Assembly (NCBI RefSeq): GCF_026210795.1
Contig: NC_089444.1
Coordinates: forward strand, 4,516,501 to 4,580,500
From: Rhizophagus irregularis
Taxonomy: Eukaryota > Glomeromycota > Glomeromycetes > Glomerales > Glomeraceae
DNA length: 64,000 nucleotides
Direction: 5' to 3'
Positions 47,842 through 59,945 of this stretch are shown here, one piece after another (position 1 is the first letter of the stretch; each line of letters opens with the position of its first letter). A program made the translations under genes and the position numbers. The notes below the pieces were generated by a model, which worked only from the letters and a program-made list of their open reading frames with translations, was not told the origin of the DNA and made no database searches.

Positions 47842-47977
47842 TTTACCGCACCCTGCGTTACAATATTTTTATGTTTATCATTTGCCATTTTAAGGGGGGG
47901 TGCGGTGTATAAACTAAAGATCGACATAAACAATTTACAAAAAAGGAAGGATGCGTTGTAACGCAGGGTGCGGTAAA
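47842..47977. mobile_element. 136-base MITE with TA duplication
   Basis: TTTACCGCACCCTGCGTTAC at 47842 is inverted at the right end (to 47977), with TA outside both ends (47840-47841, 47978-47979). The interior is short and has no frame. It is probably mobilised by a Tc1/mariner-type transposase. Confidence 0.85.
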
Positions 47978-47979
47978 TA

Positions 47980-49686
47980 AATTCACTCTTATAAAGTTTA
48001 GAAGAAAGTGTATTGAAAAATTTTTCATAAAGTCATTAATTTATTTATATACAGTAAAATCAAAATCGTTGTCGGGAAAAAGTTGCTGGATTTCATTGTG
48101 CCGTAACTATGATCAGTTAGCCGCGCCTTATTAATTTGTATTAATAAATTATTACTACATATATCAAGATTATGGTTTCAATTTTTTTAAACTTTGGATA
48201 CTATTATAAATCAAATTGAATATGCACATTTACTCATTAACTATTATTCTACGATCTTAAAATGAGAAATAATAAAAATTTTAAATCAAAAAACTTAGAA
48301 TTATGAAATGGAGAAAAGTCAGAAAACTTTTATGTCCTATTGTTAATTTTGTGTTGGAAATTATTTACATCAAAATTTGGGATACCAATCACAATCATGA
48401 TGATTTGAGGTGAAAATAGCGAGTGGCGAGAAATCCTATTTGATATAAAGAATGGCAAAAATTTGTTTTTATTGCGTTAGATTTTGTGATTTTGTTCAAA
48501 ATTGATACTATTGATTTCTCAATGTACAAATCATTAATACTGTATATGATAACTTTAGTTCTGAAATCAATTTTATTATATTATTATACTTATTTTGACT
48601 CCATCTAACAAATAAATTGTATCACTTAATGTTAGAAGAAGTTCGACACCAAAGATGATATTCATATAACATATAATTATTTCATTAGCCATTCATCGGA
48701 AGCACTTTGTGGAACGCGTATCTTATGTAGTTTTTGTAATTACTTTCTTGAAAATTTTTGGATATAACCTGAATTTTTACAGACACCATCTGAGCAACTC
48801 CTATAAATGTTTGTTATCTTCAATTTCAGGTACAAATATAGCCAGACGTTTCTTATACTACTGGCGAATAATTAATGGTTGTAACCATTGCTCACCTTAT
48901 TTCAATTTGAATGTGTAGACGTACTGTACCTAATTCATGTATTAATATCAAGTTGGCATGAAAATGGACAAAAATCATTATTAGATGAAAAAACATTTAT
49001 TAGATTTTTATTATCCTATAATGTTATGACTTATTTTGTAGTAAATCTTGGAAATTGTCAGAATTGCACTAGTAAATAATCAACACTTTGATAATAATGT
49101 TCGGATAACATTTGATTTAAATTAGAAATTTGTATTGTTATATGAAAGTCATTTTCCATTCGTATTCATTCAAAAATGCGGCAATTTTTTGACCTACTTT
49201 AATGAGAAATCTGGAATGAGTATGTGAGTCAGAAATACTGTACTTGAAAGTTCTTACCAGTAACATGAAAAAGGCCATAGTGAAGGTATGCACAGTTTCT
49301 ATTAAATTAACTTTTATCGGAGACATAAATGATGTTTCAAATTTTAGCGGTTTATTATCAATTATACTGTAAGTTTACTGTTTAAAAAATAAAAATACAT
49401 TTATCCTTGGCATTTAAGGTTTATCGCATGATTTTTGTGCTATTATGATGCAGTCTGCAGTTTTTAATTCGCAACATTTTATTTTAATATTTTTATATTT
49501 ATTTTCCCGAATTTATATAGTAATTCTTCTGCGATCGTGAACAGCACTGCTTCGCTTGGGAGATAATAAGTATTTATTCAAACAAGATATATATTAGTAA
49601 TTGGAAATTAATTTGTTACAATCTAAGATTTCAGTTATAATTATGGGTAATTTTTTCATGGCGATATGAGAGAGCCTTGATCAATA
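47980..49686. other. AT-rich intergenic DNA, nothing recognised
   Basis: Short frames at 48709-49079 have no family resemblance and no clear splice partners. No repeats are visible. Confidence 0.5.
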
Positions 49687-49691
49687 GAAGC

Positions 49692-49984
49692 CCTATAAAA
49701 AAAGAAAATTCGGAATTTGTCCTGAAAAGTATGGAAAATGTCCGGAAATTTTCTGTGCGTCCGGAAAACATTTGGAAACGGTCACGTTTTGGAACACTTT
49801 CCGGACACACAAATTCCAGACATTTTCTTGACACTCCAGAATTTGTCCAGAATTTGTCCAGAATCAAGCGTCCAGAAAATGTTCCAAAACATGACCGTTT
49901 CCGAATGTTTTCCGGATGCACGGAAAATTTCCGGACATTTTCCATACTTTTCAGGACAAATTCCAAATTTTCTTTTTTTATAGG
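49692..49984. mobile_element. 293-base near-palindromic MITE, TCCGGA-rich
   Basis: CCTATAAAAAAAGAAAATTC is inverted at the far end, and pairing continues almost through the whole element via GTCCGGAAA, CCGGAAAACAT and GGAAACGGTCA blocks. GAAGC flanks both sides (49687-49691 and 49985-49989), a possible 5-base target duplication; a 3-base AAG reading is also possible. The open frames on both strands mirror each other because the DNA is palindromic. The superfamily is not assigned. Confidence 0.78.
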
Positions 49985-49989
49985 GAAGC

Positions 49990-50755
49990 CAATTAAAATA
50001 CGAAATTACATTAACTTGCGGAGAAGTATTTTTTTCTCAATTTTTCTCATTTCTTTCAATCTATAATATCAATTTTATTCAAGTTTTTTTCGAACAAAAT
50101 TAAGGTTATAAAGTGTATAAAATATTTTAGTGACAAAAAAACTTTCCATGTTCGCGCCAATTTCCAATTTTTCTCGAGTGTTTGAGTAAATAGAAAGTAA
50201 CAAAAAATTGGACCAGTGAAACCTATTGTAACATAAACAACTTCAATAATTTATTAATATTGTAATAATTCGGTTAAAAAAATTTATTTTCATTACAATT
50301 AATGTTTGTGCACGTCTATTCTTATAAATGAAGATCGCATACTTATCAACGGGATTACTTGCACTTGATTTATCATTACTTTGCTTTTCATTTTACGCAA
50401 CTGCTACCTCTTATTAATTAGGATAATCAGAATCGGTCGAGGAACTGTATATTAAGATTTGTATACAGTATTCTGTTCTATTTTATGTACTTATTTTTTT
50501 TTAAAGATTAACATCGAAGTTACCGCAGATAAAATTAATAATTTGGCGCTTACTTTATCTAAACAATCTAGATTAATCTCGTGATTGATTTTTCTATATA
50601 ATTTTAATCAACTACATCGGGATTAGGAAAAGTTTGCAACTGGAAATATATGTAGTTAATTGAACTTTTAAATACAATGATAATAAATTGAGTTAATAAA
50701 AAAGCAATAGGAAAATCTTTCTCGCAATTTTTGTACAAAAAATGTTATATATATA
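49990..50755. other. AT-rich spacer
   Basis: No gene or repeat recognised between the palindromic MITE and the Ginger-like element. Confidence 0.45.
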
Positions 50756-50838
50756 TGTTGTGCCCCAAGTTGATGATCTGCCCCAAATCTAAATTTCAAT
50801 TTGGGGCGATCCAACTTAAAATTTCAAATTGGGGCAAT

Positions 50839-51320
50839 TAGAGTTTGGAACCGGTTGCACCAACCGGTTTAAAATTCGGTTCCAACCGATTTTTTGACAA
50901 TTCGGTTTGACCCGAATTCATATTCTGAAACCGGTTTGCGTTTAAAACGGGTGCAACCGGATTTCCAACCCGGTTTGATATTGAAACTTTATAGTGCTGG
51001 CCCGAATTACGAAATTAAAATCACGTGACCACGGCTAAATAGTTTAACCACCGGGTAAGTTATGTTACACAAAATTTTATTATAGATAATTGTGTCCCAC
51101 AAAATTTCGTTTTGTGTTACACAAGGGTTGTAATTTCAGCCAGAATTATAACATGGCCAGATTTATGCCGATCACATTTAATTCTGGCCAGAATTATCAA
51201 ATATATACGATTCGGTTATTCGGTTTCAATCGGGTTTTGCGAAATCGGTTTGAAACGGATCGAACCGGTTGCACCCGTTTTAAATTCGGTTTTCGAAAAT
51301 AGAACCGGTTCCAAACTCTA
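50839..51320. mobile_element. hAT MITE inserted in the left end of the Ginger-like element
   Basis: TAGAGTTTGGAACCGGTT at 50839 is inverted at 51320, and the perfect 8-base duplication GGGGCAAT flanks it (50831-50838 and 51321-51328). Subterminal AACCGGTT motifs recur. The interior has TTCTGGCCAGAATTA palindromes, also seen in the MITE at 30063. Confidence 0.92.
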
Positions 51321-51329
51321 GGGGCAATA

Positions 51330-51905
51330 CAATTTTATTGCCCAAATTTTAAATTGGGACAAATTGAGATATTGGGCCTGTGGTGCTCCAAGTTAACTAT
51401 TGCCCAAATTTTAAATTGGGGTGATAGTCAACTTGGAGTACCACGGGCTCGATATCTCAATTTGCCCCAATTTAAAATTTGGGCAATAGTTAACGTGGGG
51501 CACCACAGACCCAATATCTCAATTTGCCCCAATTTAAAATTTGGGCAATAGTTAACTTGTGGCACCATAGTCCCGATATCTCAATTTGCCCCAATTTAAA
51601 ATCTGGGCAATAGTTAACTTGGGGCACCATAGTCCCGATATCTCAATTTGCCCCAATTTAAAATCTGGGCAATAGTTAACTTGGGGCACCATAGTCCCAA
51701 TATCTATATTTGCCCCAATTTAAAATTTGGGCAATAGTTAACTTGGGGCACCATAGTCCCGATATCTATATTTGCCCCAATTTAAAATCTGGGCAATAGT
51801 TAACTTGGGGCACCATAGTCCCGATATCTATATTTGCTCCAATTTAAAATTTGTGCAATAGTTAACTTGGGGCACCATAGGCCTGGTATCTATATTTGCC
51901 CCAAA
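51330..51905. repeat. 62-base minisatellite built from Ginger-end-like sequence
   Basis: About nine units contain GGGCAATAGTTAACTTGGGG, CACCATAGTCCCGATATCTA and TTTGCCCCAATTTAAAAT. The words GCCCCAA and AACTTGGGGCAC match the terminal repeats of the surrounding element, so the array probably grew from subterminal sequence. Confidence 0.85.
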
Positions 51906-53035
51906 TTTAAATTAACGAATGTAGTAAGACTTTAAGTTAACTATTATTTTTCTATAAAATTAAAATAGAAATAATACTTATTTAAGGTCTTAATTTCACT
52001 CTATACATTTATTTATATTGTCGCAATTTTTTAATTAATTTTTTTTTAATCATTTAATTATTTAAAATTTGAATCTTTTATTTTATATTTTAGTTGTTAA
52101 TGTTAATACTTAATATTTTATAAAATTTATCTTAAATTTTTGCAATAGAAAACTTTTAAAATTCCAAAATAAACAATTTATAATTATAAAATTAGATCTT
52201 TATTATTGTAGATTTATAAAATTTTTAATTATTATAAAGAAGGATTATGACATGTTTTACCAGGATGACATCTAATATTACAAGACAAATTTAATTTCTT
52301 ACATGCACATTTCATAGTACTACAATTTGTATTAGGACATTTGCATTTAACTGAATTTATATTACTTTGTAATCTAACTGCTTCTGTAACAGTTACTACC
52401 TTGTTTGGAATATTTGTTAATTCAGCCATAGAAGTTAATTCAGTTGATTCCAAACAATTTCCCTTATAGTTTACATTTAATGTTCCCGCAAAACATCCCA
52501 AATTGTAAAAGCCATTAGATTTAACTTGTAAAATCTTACAAGGTAAATGACTGCGTCCTAATTTTCCTTTATCTGCTTTTGGAATTTTAAGATTAACAAT
52601 ATCACCAACCTTAAATAGATCTTTCTTTTTAACTTTTTTCTCCATTAATATTTTCATGTCATCTCTATATTTTTTGTTATTCATTTTTGCATCTTCACGT
52701 ATATAATCATGAGATGTTGAAGCTTCAATTGTTTCAGACTAAAAAAATAAAAATAAATTAATAAATATATTTTTTAAAAAATAAAAATAAATAATTAAAA
52801 CAATAAAAAGATATTATTGGGCGTTTTTTATAAAACTAGTAACGATTTTGTTGATCATTTGTTGATCATTTATTTTAAATTTATTATAAATTTTGTCACG
52901 AGATTTTCTATGGAAATCATTTCTCAATTTGTTATTAAAACACCTGCTGAATTGCCTTGAAATTGAAAATCATTTCCCTTTTTATAAAAAAATTTCCTTT
53001 TTGGTAAAAAACTCTCAGATTAATCTTATATAACT

Positions 53036-53115
53036 TTATGTCAATGACAATGTCAATGTCAGTGACAATGTCAATGTCAATGTCAATGTCAATGTCAATG
53101 ACAATGACAATGAAA
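53036..53115. repeat. (TGTCAA)n microsatellite
   Basis: TGTCAATGACAATGTCAATG-type hexamers repeat for about 80 bases inside intron 5 of the integrase gene. The Ile/Asp open frame on the minus strand is a by-product. Confidence 0.9.
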
Positions 53116-53439
53116 AAAACTTCTAATGCCAACTTTTCACAAAAACTCTTCCTGTGCCACTAAAAGTCCCTGTTAAATTGTTGCATCATTCAATATTTGC
53201 ATAATTTCATTTTTTTGTTGATCATTAAAATTTCATAAAATATTGCAAAAAAATAAAAAAAATTGTAGAAAAAACGTTTCAGCATTTTTTCATATAATAT
53301 AATTAAATAAAAATGCAAAAAACTTTTTTTTTTGCATTACTATTAAGAAAAAAACATTTTGGCGTTTTTTCATATAAAATTATAATAAAAAATAACACAA
53401 AAACATTTTTTCTTCATATTTATTTTTTTAACAAAAAAT

Positions 53440-53745
53440 GTCAATACTGATGTTTTTAATTTAAAAAAACCAATATTTTTTGATTTTTTAATTACAAAAA
53501 CGTCAAGTCTGACGTTTTTTTAATTAAAAAAATCATTTTTTTTTGATTTTTTAATTACAAAAACGTCAAGTCTGACGTTTTTTTAATTAAAAAAATCATT
53601 TTTTTTTTGATTTTTTAATTACAAAAACGTCAAGTCTGACGTTTTTTTAATTAAAAAAATCATTTTTTTTTTGATTTTTTAATTACAAAAACGTCAAGTC
53701 TGACGTTTTTTAATTAAAAAAATCATTTTTTTTTTTGATTTTTAA
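53440..53745. repeat. tandem ACGTCAAGTCTGACGT hairpin array, left part
   Basis: Units of 63-65 bases contain AAAAACGTCAAGTCTGACGT (10-base arms around AGTC, not counting the T tail) and AATTAAAAAAATCATTTTTT. The array is split by the hAT element at 53746 and resumes at 55402. Confidence 0.9.
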
Positions 53746-55395
53746 TAGAGTTCTGAATGGGTCAGGTCAGGTTATATCAGATTATCTGTTTGACCTGACC
53801 TGACCTGAAACCTAAAAAATTTCAGGTTAACCCAAATGATTTTTATTAAATTATTGAAAAAAAACGTTGCGCAATGTTTTTTTCTAATATAATGTTATAT
53901 AAAAAATGTTTTCGCAACGTTTTTCAATAAAATATAAAAAAAAAATGTTGCAAAACATTTTTTCCTAATATAATGTTATAGAAAAAACGTTTTCGCAACG
54001 TTTTTCAATAAAATATCAAAAAAAATGTTGCGAAACATTTTTTCCTAATATAATGTTATAGAAAAAACGTTTTCGCAACGTTTTTCAATAAAATATCAAA
54101 AAAAATGTTGTGAAACATTTTTTCCTAATATAATGTTATAGAAAAAACGTTTTCGCAACGTTTTTCAATAAAATATCAAAAAAAATGTTGTGAAACATTT
54201 TTTCCTAATATAATGTTATAGAAAAACGTTTTCGCAACGTTTTTCAATAAAATATCAAGAAAAATGTTGCAAACCGTTTTTTTCTAATATAATCTTATAG
54301 AAAAATCGATTTCACAATAAAATATCAAGAAAAATGTTGCAAACATTTTTTCCTAATATAATGATATAGAAATAACGTTTTCACAACGTTTTCAATAAAA
54401 TATCAAGAAAAATGTTGCGAAACATTTTTTCTATAACATTATATTAGGAAAAAACATTTCGCAACATTTTTCTTGATATTTTATTGGAAAACGTTGTGAA
54501 AACGTTTTTTTCTATATCATTATATTAGGAAAAAATATTTTGCAACGTTTTTCAATAAAATATCAAAAAAAAAACATTGCAAAATGTTTTTTTCTATAGT
54601 AAAAACGTCTTCGCAATATTTTTGAATAAAACAAGAGTTCTGTTTAAAGGAGAGTTAGGACTATAAAATGTAAAGTATATGAAATATGATTTATTTTGAA
54701 CTTGTTCATTTCAATAAAATCATGACATTCGAAAAAATCTATGTTACAACCTAATAGCTTAATTCTAATTAGCTAATTTAGTATTAGGTTTTAATTTAAA
54801 AAAATTAAGCAGTATCAAGGAGAATTCTCGCAAATTTTTCTTAATACTGCTTAAATTATAATTTAGCTAATTTAGTATTAGGTTTTAACCTAAAAAGTTA
54901 GGCAGTATTAAGGGAAATTCTCATGAATTTTTCTTAATACTGCTTAATTCTAATTTAGCTAATTTAGTATTGGGTTTAATTTAAAAAATTAAGCAGTATC
55001 AAGGAAAATACTCGCGAATTTTTCTTAATACTGCTTAATTCTAATTTAGCTAATTTAGTATTAGGTTTTAATTTAAAAATAATTTTAAAAACGTTTTTTT
55101 CTAATATAATCTTATAGAAAAAATGTTTTCGCAACATTTTTCAATAAAATATCAAAAAAAAAGTTGCGAAATGTTTTTTTCTAATATAATCTTATAGAAA
55201 AATCATTTTCCCAATGTTTTTTTTAATATATTATTATAAAATAATAGTATTGTTAGTTTCAGGTCAACAGGTCATTCAGATTTTACTGATGTTACAACCT
55301 TAACTGATGCCAAATCGAAATTGCTAAACCTGACCTGATAAATTCAGGTCAACCTGTCAGGTTACCTGAATTTGGACAACCTGTTCAGAACTCTA
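53746..55395. mobile_element. hAT-type non-autonomous element nested in the intron array, 1.65 kb
   Basis: TAGAGTTCTGAATGGGTCAG at 53746 is inverted at 55395 (right end read back: TAGAGTTCTGAACAGGTTG). The flanks ATTTTTAA and ATTTTAAC form an imperfect 8-base duplication. Subterminal DNA is rich in GACCTGA/TCAGGTC. Inside are tandem GTTTTCGCAACGTTTTTCAA units (53860-54560) and four hairpins of the type AAGCAGTATCAAGGA...TCTTAATACTGCTTAA (54800-55070). No transposase is present. Confidence 0.8.
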
Positions 55396-55401
55396 ATTTT
55401 A

Positions 55402-55700
55402 ACCACAGAAACGTCAAGTCTGACGTTTTTTAACTAAAAAAATTCAGTTTTTGATTTTTTAATTACAAAAACGTCAAGTCTGACGTTTTTAATTAATAAA
55501 ATCATTTTTTTTTTGATTATTAATTACAAAAACGCCAAGTCTTACGTTTTTAACCAAAAAAATTAATTTTTTTGATTTTTAATCAAATCTAACGTAAAAA
55601 TGATTTTTTAATCATAAAAATGTCAAGTCTGACGTTTTTAATAAAAAAAAATCAATTTTTTTTATATTTAATTATAAAAACGTTTGATGACCCGACCCAA
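55402..55700. repeat. tandem ACGTCAAGTCTGACGT hairpin array, right part
   Basis: This continues the 53440 array past the hAT element, with more diverged units towards the right. It ends before GACCCGACCCAAAATTTTCG at about 55689. Confidence 0.85.
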
Positions 55701-57950
55701 AATTTTCGAGTCAATCTGACAGTATAATGATTATAACTCACTAACAATTACCAAGTTACTCTAGTTAAATATAATAATTAAAATAGAAATTATTACAACT
55801 CACATTTTGTTCATTATCTAGTTCATCAAGCCACTTGTTGAATTTTTTTTCCCAAATATTTAATAAAATATTGTCAAATGAATTTGTTTCGCGCATTGCT
55901 TTTAAATCACGTAAACATCCTAGGATGTCTCTTTTAATTACGCCTAATCTTAATTTATTACTATATCCAAACATGCCTTCCCATGATGCATTAATCTCTT
56001 CCCAAGTGATATTTTTAATTTGTGGAGGTTTTAATTGAAATAATGTACTTGAATCAACATTAGATACTTGCTTAGGTTTAGGTTGCTTTATTAATACAAA
56101 TTCAAAAAAGAGTTTACTAAAATAAATTAAAAATTTAATCAAGAATATAACTTTTTTGTTTACCTTCTTAATATTTTTATTTTTGTTAAATTGCTTCTAA
56201 GATCGTTAAAATCTTCAGAATTTTCATCAAAATCATCAGAATCTTCATTAAGATTATTAGCATGATCTTCATTAAAATCATCAGAATCTTTGTTAGAATC
56301 ATCAGAATTTTCATTAAAATTATTAGCATCTTTGTTAAAATCATCAGAATCTTCATTAGAATCATCAGTATCTTTATTAAGATCATCAGAATCTTCATTA
56401 AAATTATCGGAATCTTTGTTAAGATCATTATTGTAGTGATTATAATCTGATTCTTTATTTTGATTATTGTTAACAGCAAAAGTTACTTGCTTTTGTTTAC
56501 CTTTGTTTTTAGAATTTTTATTCAATGACTGCATAAAATTATAAACAAATTTTTAATATATTGAAATAATTTGATTTAAAATATTGTGATTAAATAAATA
56601 TATTACGGTTAACTACCTTTGTATTTCTACTTTTACTCTGATGTTTATCATGAATAGAATTACTATTATTATCTTCATTTTCGTCATTTTCCTATGTTAT
56701 ATATTGTAATTTTTTAAAAAAAATTATTTTATTATAAACAAATTTAAAGATTTTTTTATTTATACTTACTTCTTCAAAGTCAAGTGAAGTATCTTCTTGT
56801 TCTACATTAATATTTTCTAATAATTGCTCTTCATCTATACAATTTTCTTCTTTAAATAGATGTTCCATCCATGCTATATCACTGTGTGGATGCATACCAA
56901 ATACTATTTCATATGGAGTTTTATTGGTAGCTCGGCATATAGTATTATTCATAGTAAAAATAACATAATTTAAGCACAAAGTCCAATTTATTGAATTATT
57001 TTGTTCCATCCACATTCCAATTTTTTTTTCTAAAATAGAATTTGCTCTTTCTATTAAGCCTTGTGATTGTGGATGCCTAGGTCTACCATTTACCAATTTT
57101 AAACCAGGCCATAAGTCTACTAGATTTTTAATTATTTGTGCAGTAAATTCTTTGCCATTATCACTTTGCAAAATAATTGGAGGTCCAAATTGACAAAAAA
57201 TTTCATATAATATCCCTGCAATAGCTGCGGGTTCCTTAGAAGTTAAGGGTTTTGCCCATGAATAACGGGAAAAATGATCTCTTACATGTAAGATATATTT
57301 GAAATCATTGTCAGAATACTGACGTAAATCAACTAAATCCATCTAAATATTATAAAAAAATATAGCAAATTAAACAGAAGGTAAAGTAATCAAACAGAAG
57401 CTAAAAATCAAACATTAAAATTACCTGTACTCTCGAAAGAAATCTTTTCGCAACTATAGGCCTTGCTGCTAAGGTGGATTTGGACATAGTTCTGCGTGGT
57501 ACAATGATTCACAAACTCCTCTATAATCTTCTTTTTCACCCCATACCATTTGCTTCTTAATTTTCTATACAATTTTTTTTGTCCACAATGAACATTTTGT
57601 ACATGCTCCAAACAAATTGTTTTATACATTTCTTCTAAGACTAATATTGGTAAAAAATCAGCAGATTTACCTTCTTTATCTAAAGCTGTTTTTGTTCTTT
57701 TATTATTATTTTTACATACAACAGAATCACCTCCAGTATTTAATAAAATGAAATTCTTTCTACACCAATAACGAAAGTCTGCATCCCGTAATGTAGAAAC
57801 ATGATCTAAAAGAACTGTTTTTATTTCATCATAAAGGTGTCTATTTATAAATTGCTTTTCAGATGTTTTAGATTTACTGTTTTGTATACATTTATCAATA
57901 ATTTTATTAAAAGTATCTTTACTAATAAAAGAAAATTCTTCTGTTTCCAT

Positions 57951-58800
57951 GATAAAAAATTTTTTTATAAAATTTAGGGTGGAGAGACATGAAAAAAAGG
58001 ATTGATAACAAAAGAAACGACAAGTTGGAGTTAACTGAAGTATAATGCTTTTATTGAATAAACGTAGGATTATTGTTTTATAACCAAAACAATAAAAGTG
58101 ATAACTTAAAAGAATTCAAGGGAAAACTAATTAATGCTTAATACTCTTATGATTTCTGAACACTTTTTCACTATTCTGACACTACTTCTATCAGTGAGTT
58201 GGCAGAAGGTATATTTATATCTATTTTTATCTAACTGACATCTCTTTTTCTGATATTAAGGGCGAAATCTAATCTATTGATTTCCTATTGACATCATATA
58301 TCTATCTAGATTGTTAGTGTTTCATTATAATATATCTATGTAATTACAATGGTGACAGTTTTATTGTAAGCCACATTTTAATAGAACACAAATGATAAAT
58401 TTGAACGGTTAATTACTATTGAGCTAATTATTCTACAATGAATCTTAATAAAAATCGTATACATATAAACAATACAAATACAGAAAATTAATAATATAAA
58501 CAATAATAAAAATGAATATACATAATAATACTATATGTGTAAATTAATCAAATATAATCAATATAACATCGGAATCATGTGTACAAAATTTTGCGTAACA
58601 GTTTTACAAACAAATTGAAAGCCAATGATTTTTGATGATCATATAAGTCACATGACCCAAAATCAAAATTTCGGGCAGTAAAATGTCTGTACCCCATTTC
58701 GAAATTTCAAGTTGGATTGCCCAAAATTGAAATTTCAATTTCGGGCAAAATGGATCTGCCCCAATTTTAAATCGGGGCAGATCGCAACTTGGGGCACAAC
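57951..58800. other. 5' region of the integrase gene and right inverted end
   Basis: About 700 bases of AT-rich leader without repeats are followed by the right terminal region of the Ginger-like element (from about 58670, GGGCAGTAAAATG, with AATTTCAATTTCGGGC palindromes). Confidence 0.5.
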
Positions 58801-59209
58801 ATATATATACTGTATCTGTTCTGCGTTATGACGAACTCTTCCTCCCACAAAAAAGCCCTTGAACGGTTTTATTATGAAATATTTGTGTAACTTCAGATTA
58901 AACTTACGACGAGTATTACGTATTTATGTTACGATTGTTACGCCAACTAAATTTTACATAAAAAATTTAATTTTACTTTTTTTAAGAAAAAAAGTAATAG
59001 AAACTAATCACAAATAGCTTTTCCATTATACTCTTCTTCTAACTTGCTTTTGCGAGTTTTTCCCTCCTATATACAGTTTACCACTTTTACTTTTATTCAG
59101 AAAAAAATTTTCCTACTTTCCCTCCGTGTCGACGATGTAACATATTTTCATACGTAATAATTTCCACATAACCTATTAACCTATGGTATGCCGAGCTTTA
59201 AGTTTAGCG

Positions 59210-59945
59210 TAGTTTCAAAAAAAATTTTTTAGTTTTTAGTTTTTAAATTTTATTAGAAAATTTCTTTTCTTAGAATTTTTTTTTTAATATAGGTAAAGCT
59301 TTCTTTGAAAAATTTTTTTTTAATAGTAAGATTTTTTTTTGATAAAAAATTTCGTTAGAGAATTTTTTATTGATAAGGGAATTTCTTTTAATAGAGGAGT
59401 TTTTTTTTTTTGATGGATAATTTCGTTAAAGAATTTCTAAGATTTTTTTTAACAGATAATTTCGTTGGAAAAATTTAAATTTCATTGAGAATTTTTTTTT
59501 ATAGAAAATTTATTGGAGAATTTTTAATAGGAGATTTTTTTTTTCTTTGATAAATAACATTCTTATAAAGAATTCCTTTTAGGAATTTTTTTAATATGCG
59601 AAAATATTTTTTGGCAGAGGATTTCATTAGAGAATTTTTTTTTTTTTTTGATAGAAATTTCATTGTAGAATATTTTTTTGATAGGAAAGATTTTTTTTTT
59701 TTGATAAGAGGGAAGTTTTTTTAATATAGAAATTCTTTCGATGGAAGATTTTTCGTTAGAGTTTTTTCTTTATAGGGATATTTTTTTGATAATTTTATTG
59801 GTTGAAAAGTTTTTATAGGTGAGACTTTTTTAGAAGTCTTTTAATAGAAATTTTTTATTGAAAAAATTTTTTTAATAAGGTATTAAGAATTTTGGCTTGA
59901 AATTTTTTTTTTTAATAAAGAATTTCGTAAAAGTTTATTATAATA
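59210..59945. repeat. T-rich minisatellite, left member of an inverted pair
   Basis: Irregular units of AATTTCGTTAGAGAATTTTT and TTTTTTTTGATAGAAATTTC are present. Its right end TATTAAGAATTTTGGCTTGA is inverted at about 63308-63330, and the A-rich block 63255-64000 is its complement in kind. Confidence 0.7.

Larger units (their letters stand above)
52232..57950 (-). pseudogene. KRBA2-like integrase/transposase gene of the Ginger-like element (6 exons, one frameshift)
   Basis: Minus-strand exons are 57950-57425, 57342-56770, 56691-56617, 56528-56164, 56116-55804 and 52738-52232. Exon 1 holds an HHCC-type zinc region (HVQNVHCGQKK to EEFVNHC). Just after it the frame must change near 57505 to give RPIVAKRFLSRVQ and join exon 2; exon 1 is also out of phase by its length. 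Exon 2 is the integrase core: MDLVDLRQ, the second Asp in LQSDNGKEFTA, and the Glu in HPQSQGLIERAN. Exons 3-4 encode an acidic Asp/Asn/Ser repeat tract. Exon 6 ends with a cysteine-rich tail (CKCPNTNCSTMKCACKK), as in KRBA2-type integrase proteins. The enzyme class joins element ends to target DNA in the nucleus. The frameshift probably disables this copy. Intron 5 (52739-55803) is about 3 kb, against 60-120 bases for the others. Confidence 0.82.
50756..58801 (-). mobile_element. Ginger-like DNA transposon with retroviral-type integrase, about 8 kb
   Basis: The ends TGTTGTGCCCCAAGTTG (50756 inward) and CAACTTGGGGCACAACA (to 58801) are inverted. Inverted similarity goes on through ATCTGCCCC and AATTTCAATTT-type sequence. 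TATATATA lies outside both ends, so the target duplication cannot be sized. TGT...ACA ends plus an integrase-type transposase are what defines Ginger elements. The element carries one integrase gene on the minus strand and is itself loaded with a hAT MITE (50839), a 62-base minisatellite (51330) and an inflated intron (52739-55803). Confidence 0.8.

Noticed and set aside
49631-50066. Overlapping frames on both strands with similar peptides
   Set aside because: The DNA is a near-perfect palindrome, so both strands give mirror readings; no gene.
53041-53132. Ile/Asp repeat peptide
   Set aside because: It is the translation of the TGTCAA microsatellite.
56186-56479. Ile/Met/Leu/Lys repeat frames on both strands
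   Set aside because: They are shadows of the acidic Asp/Asn/Ser repeat in exon 4 of the integrase gene.
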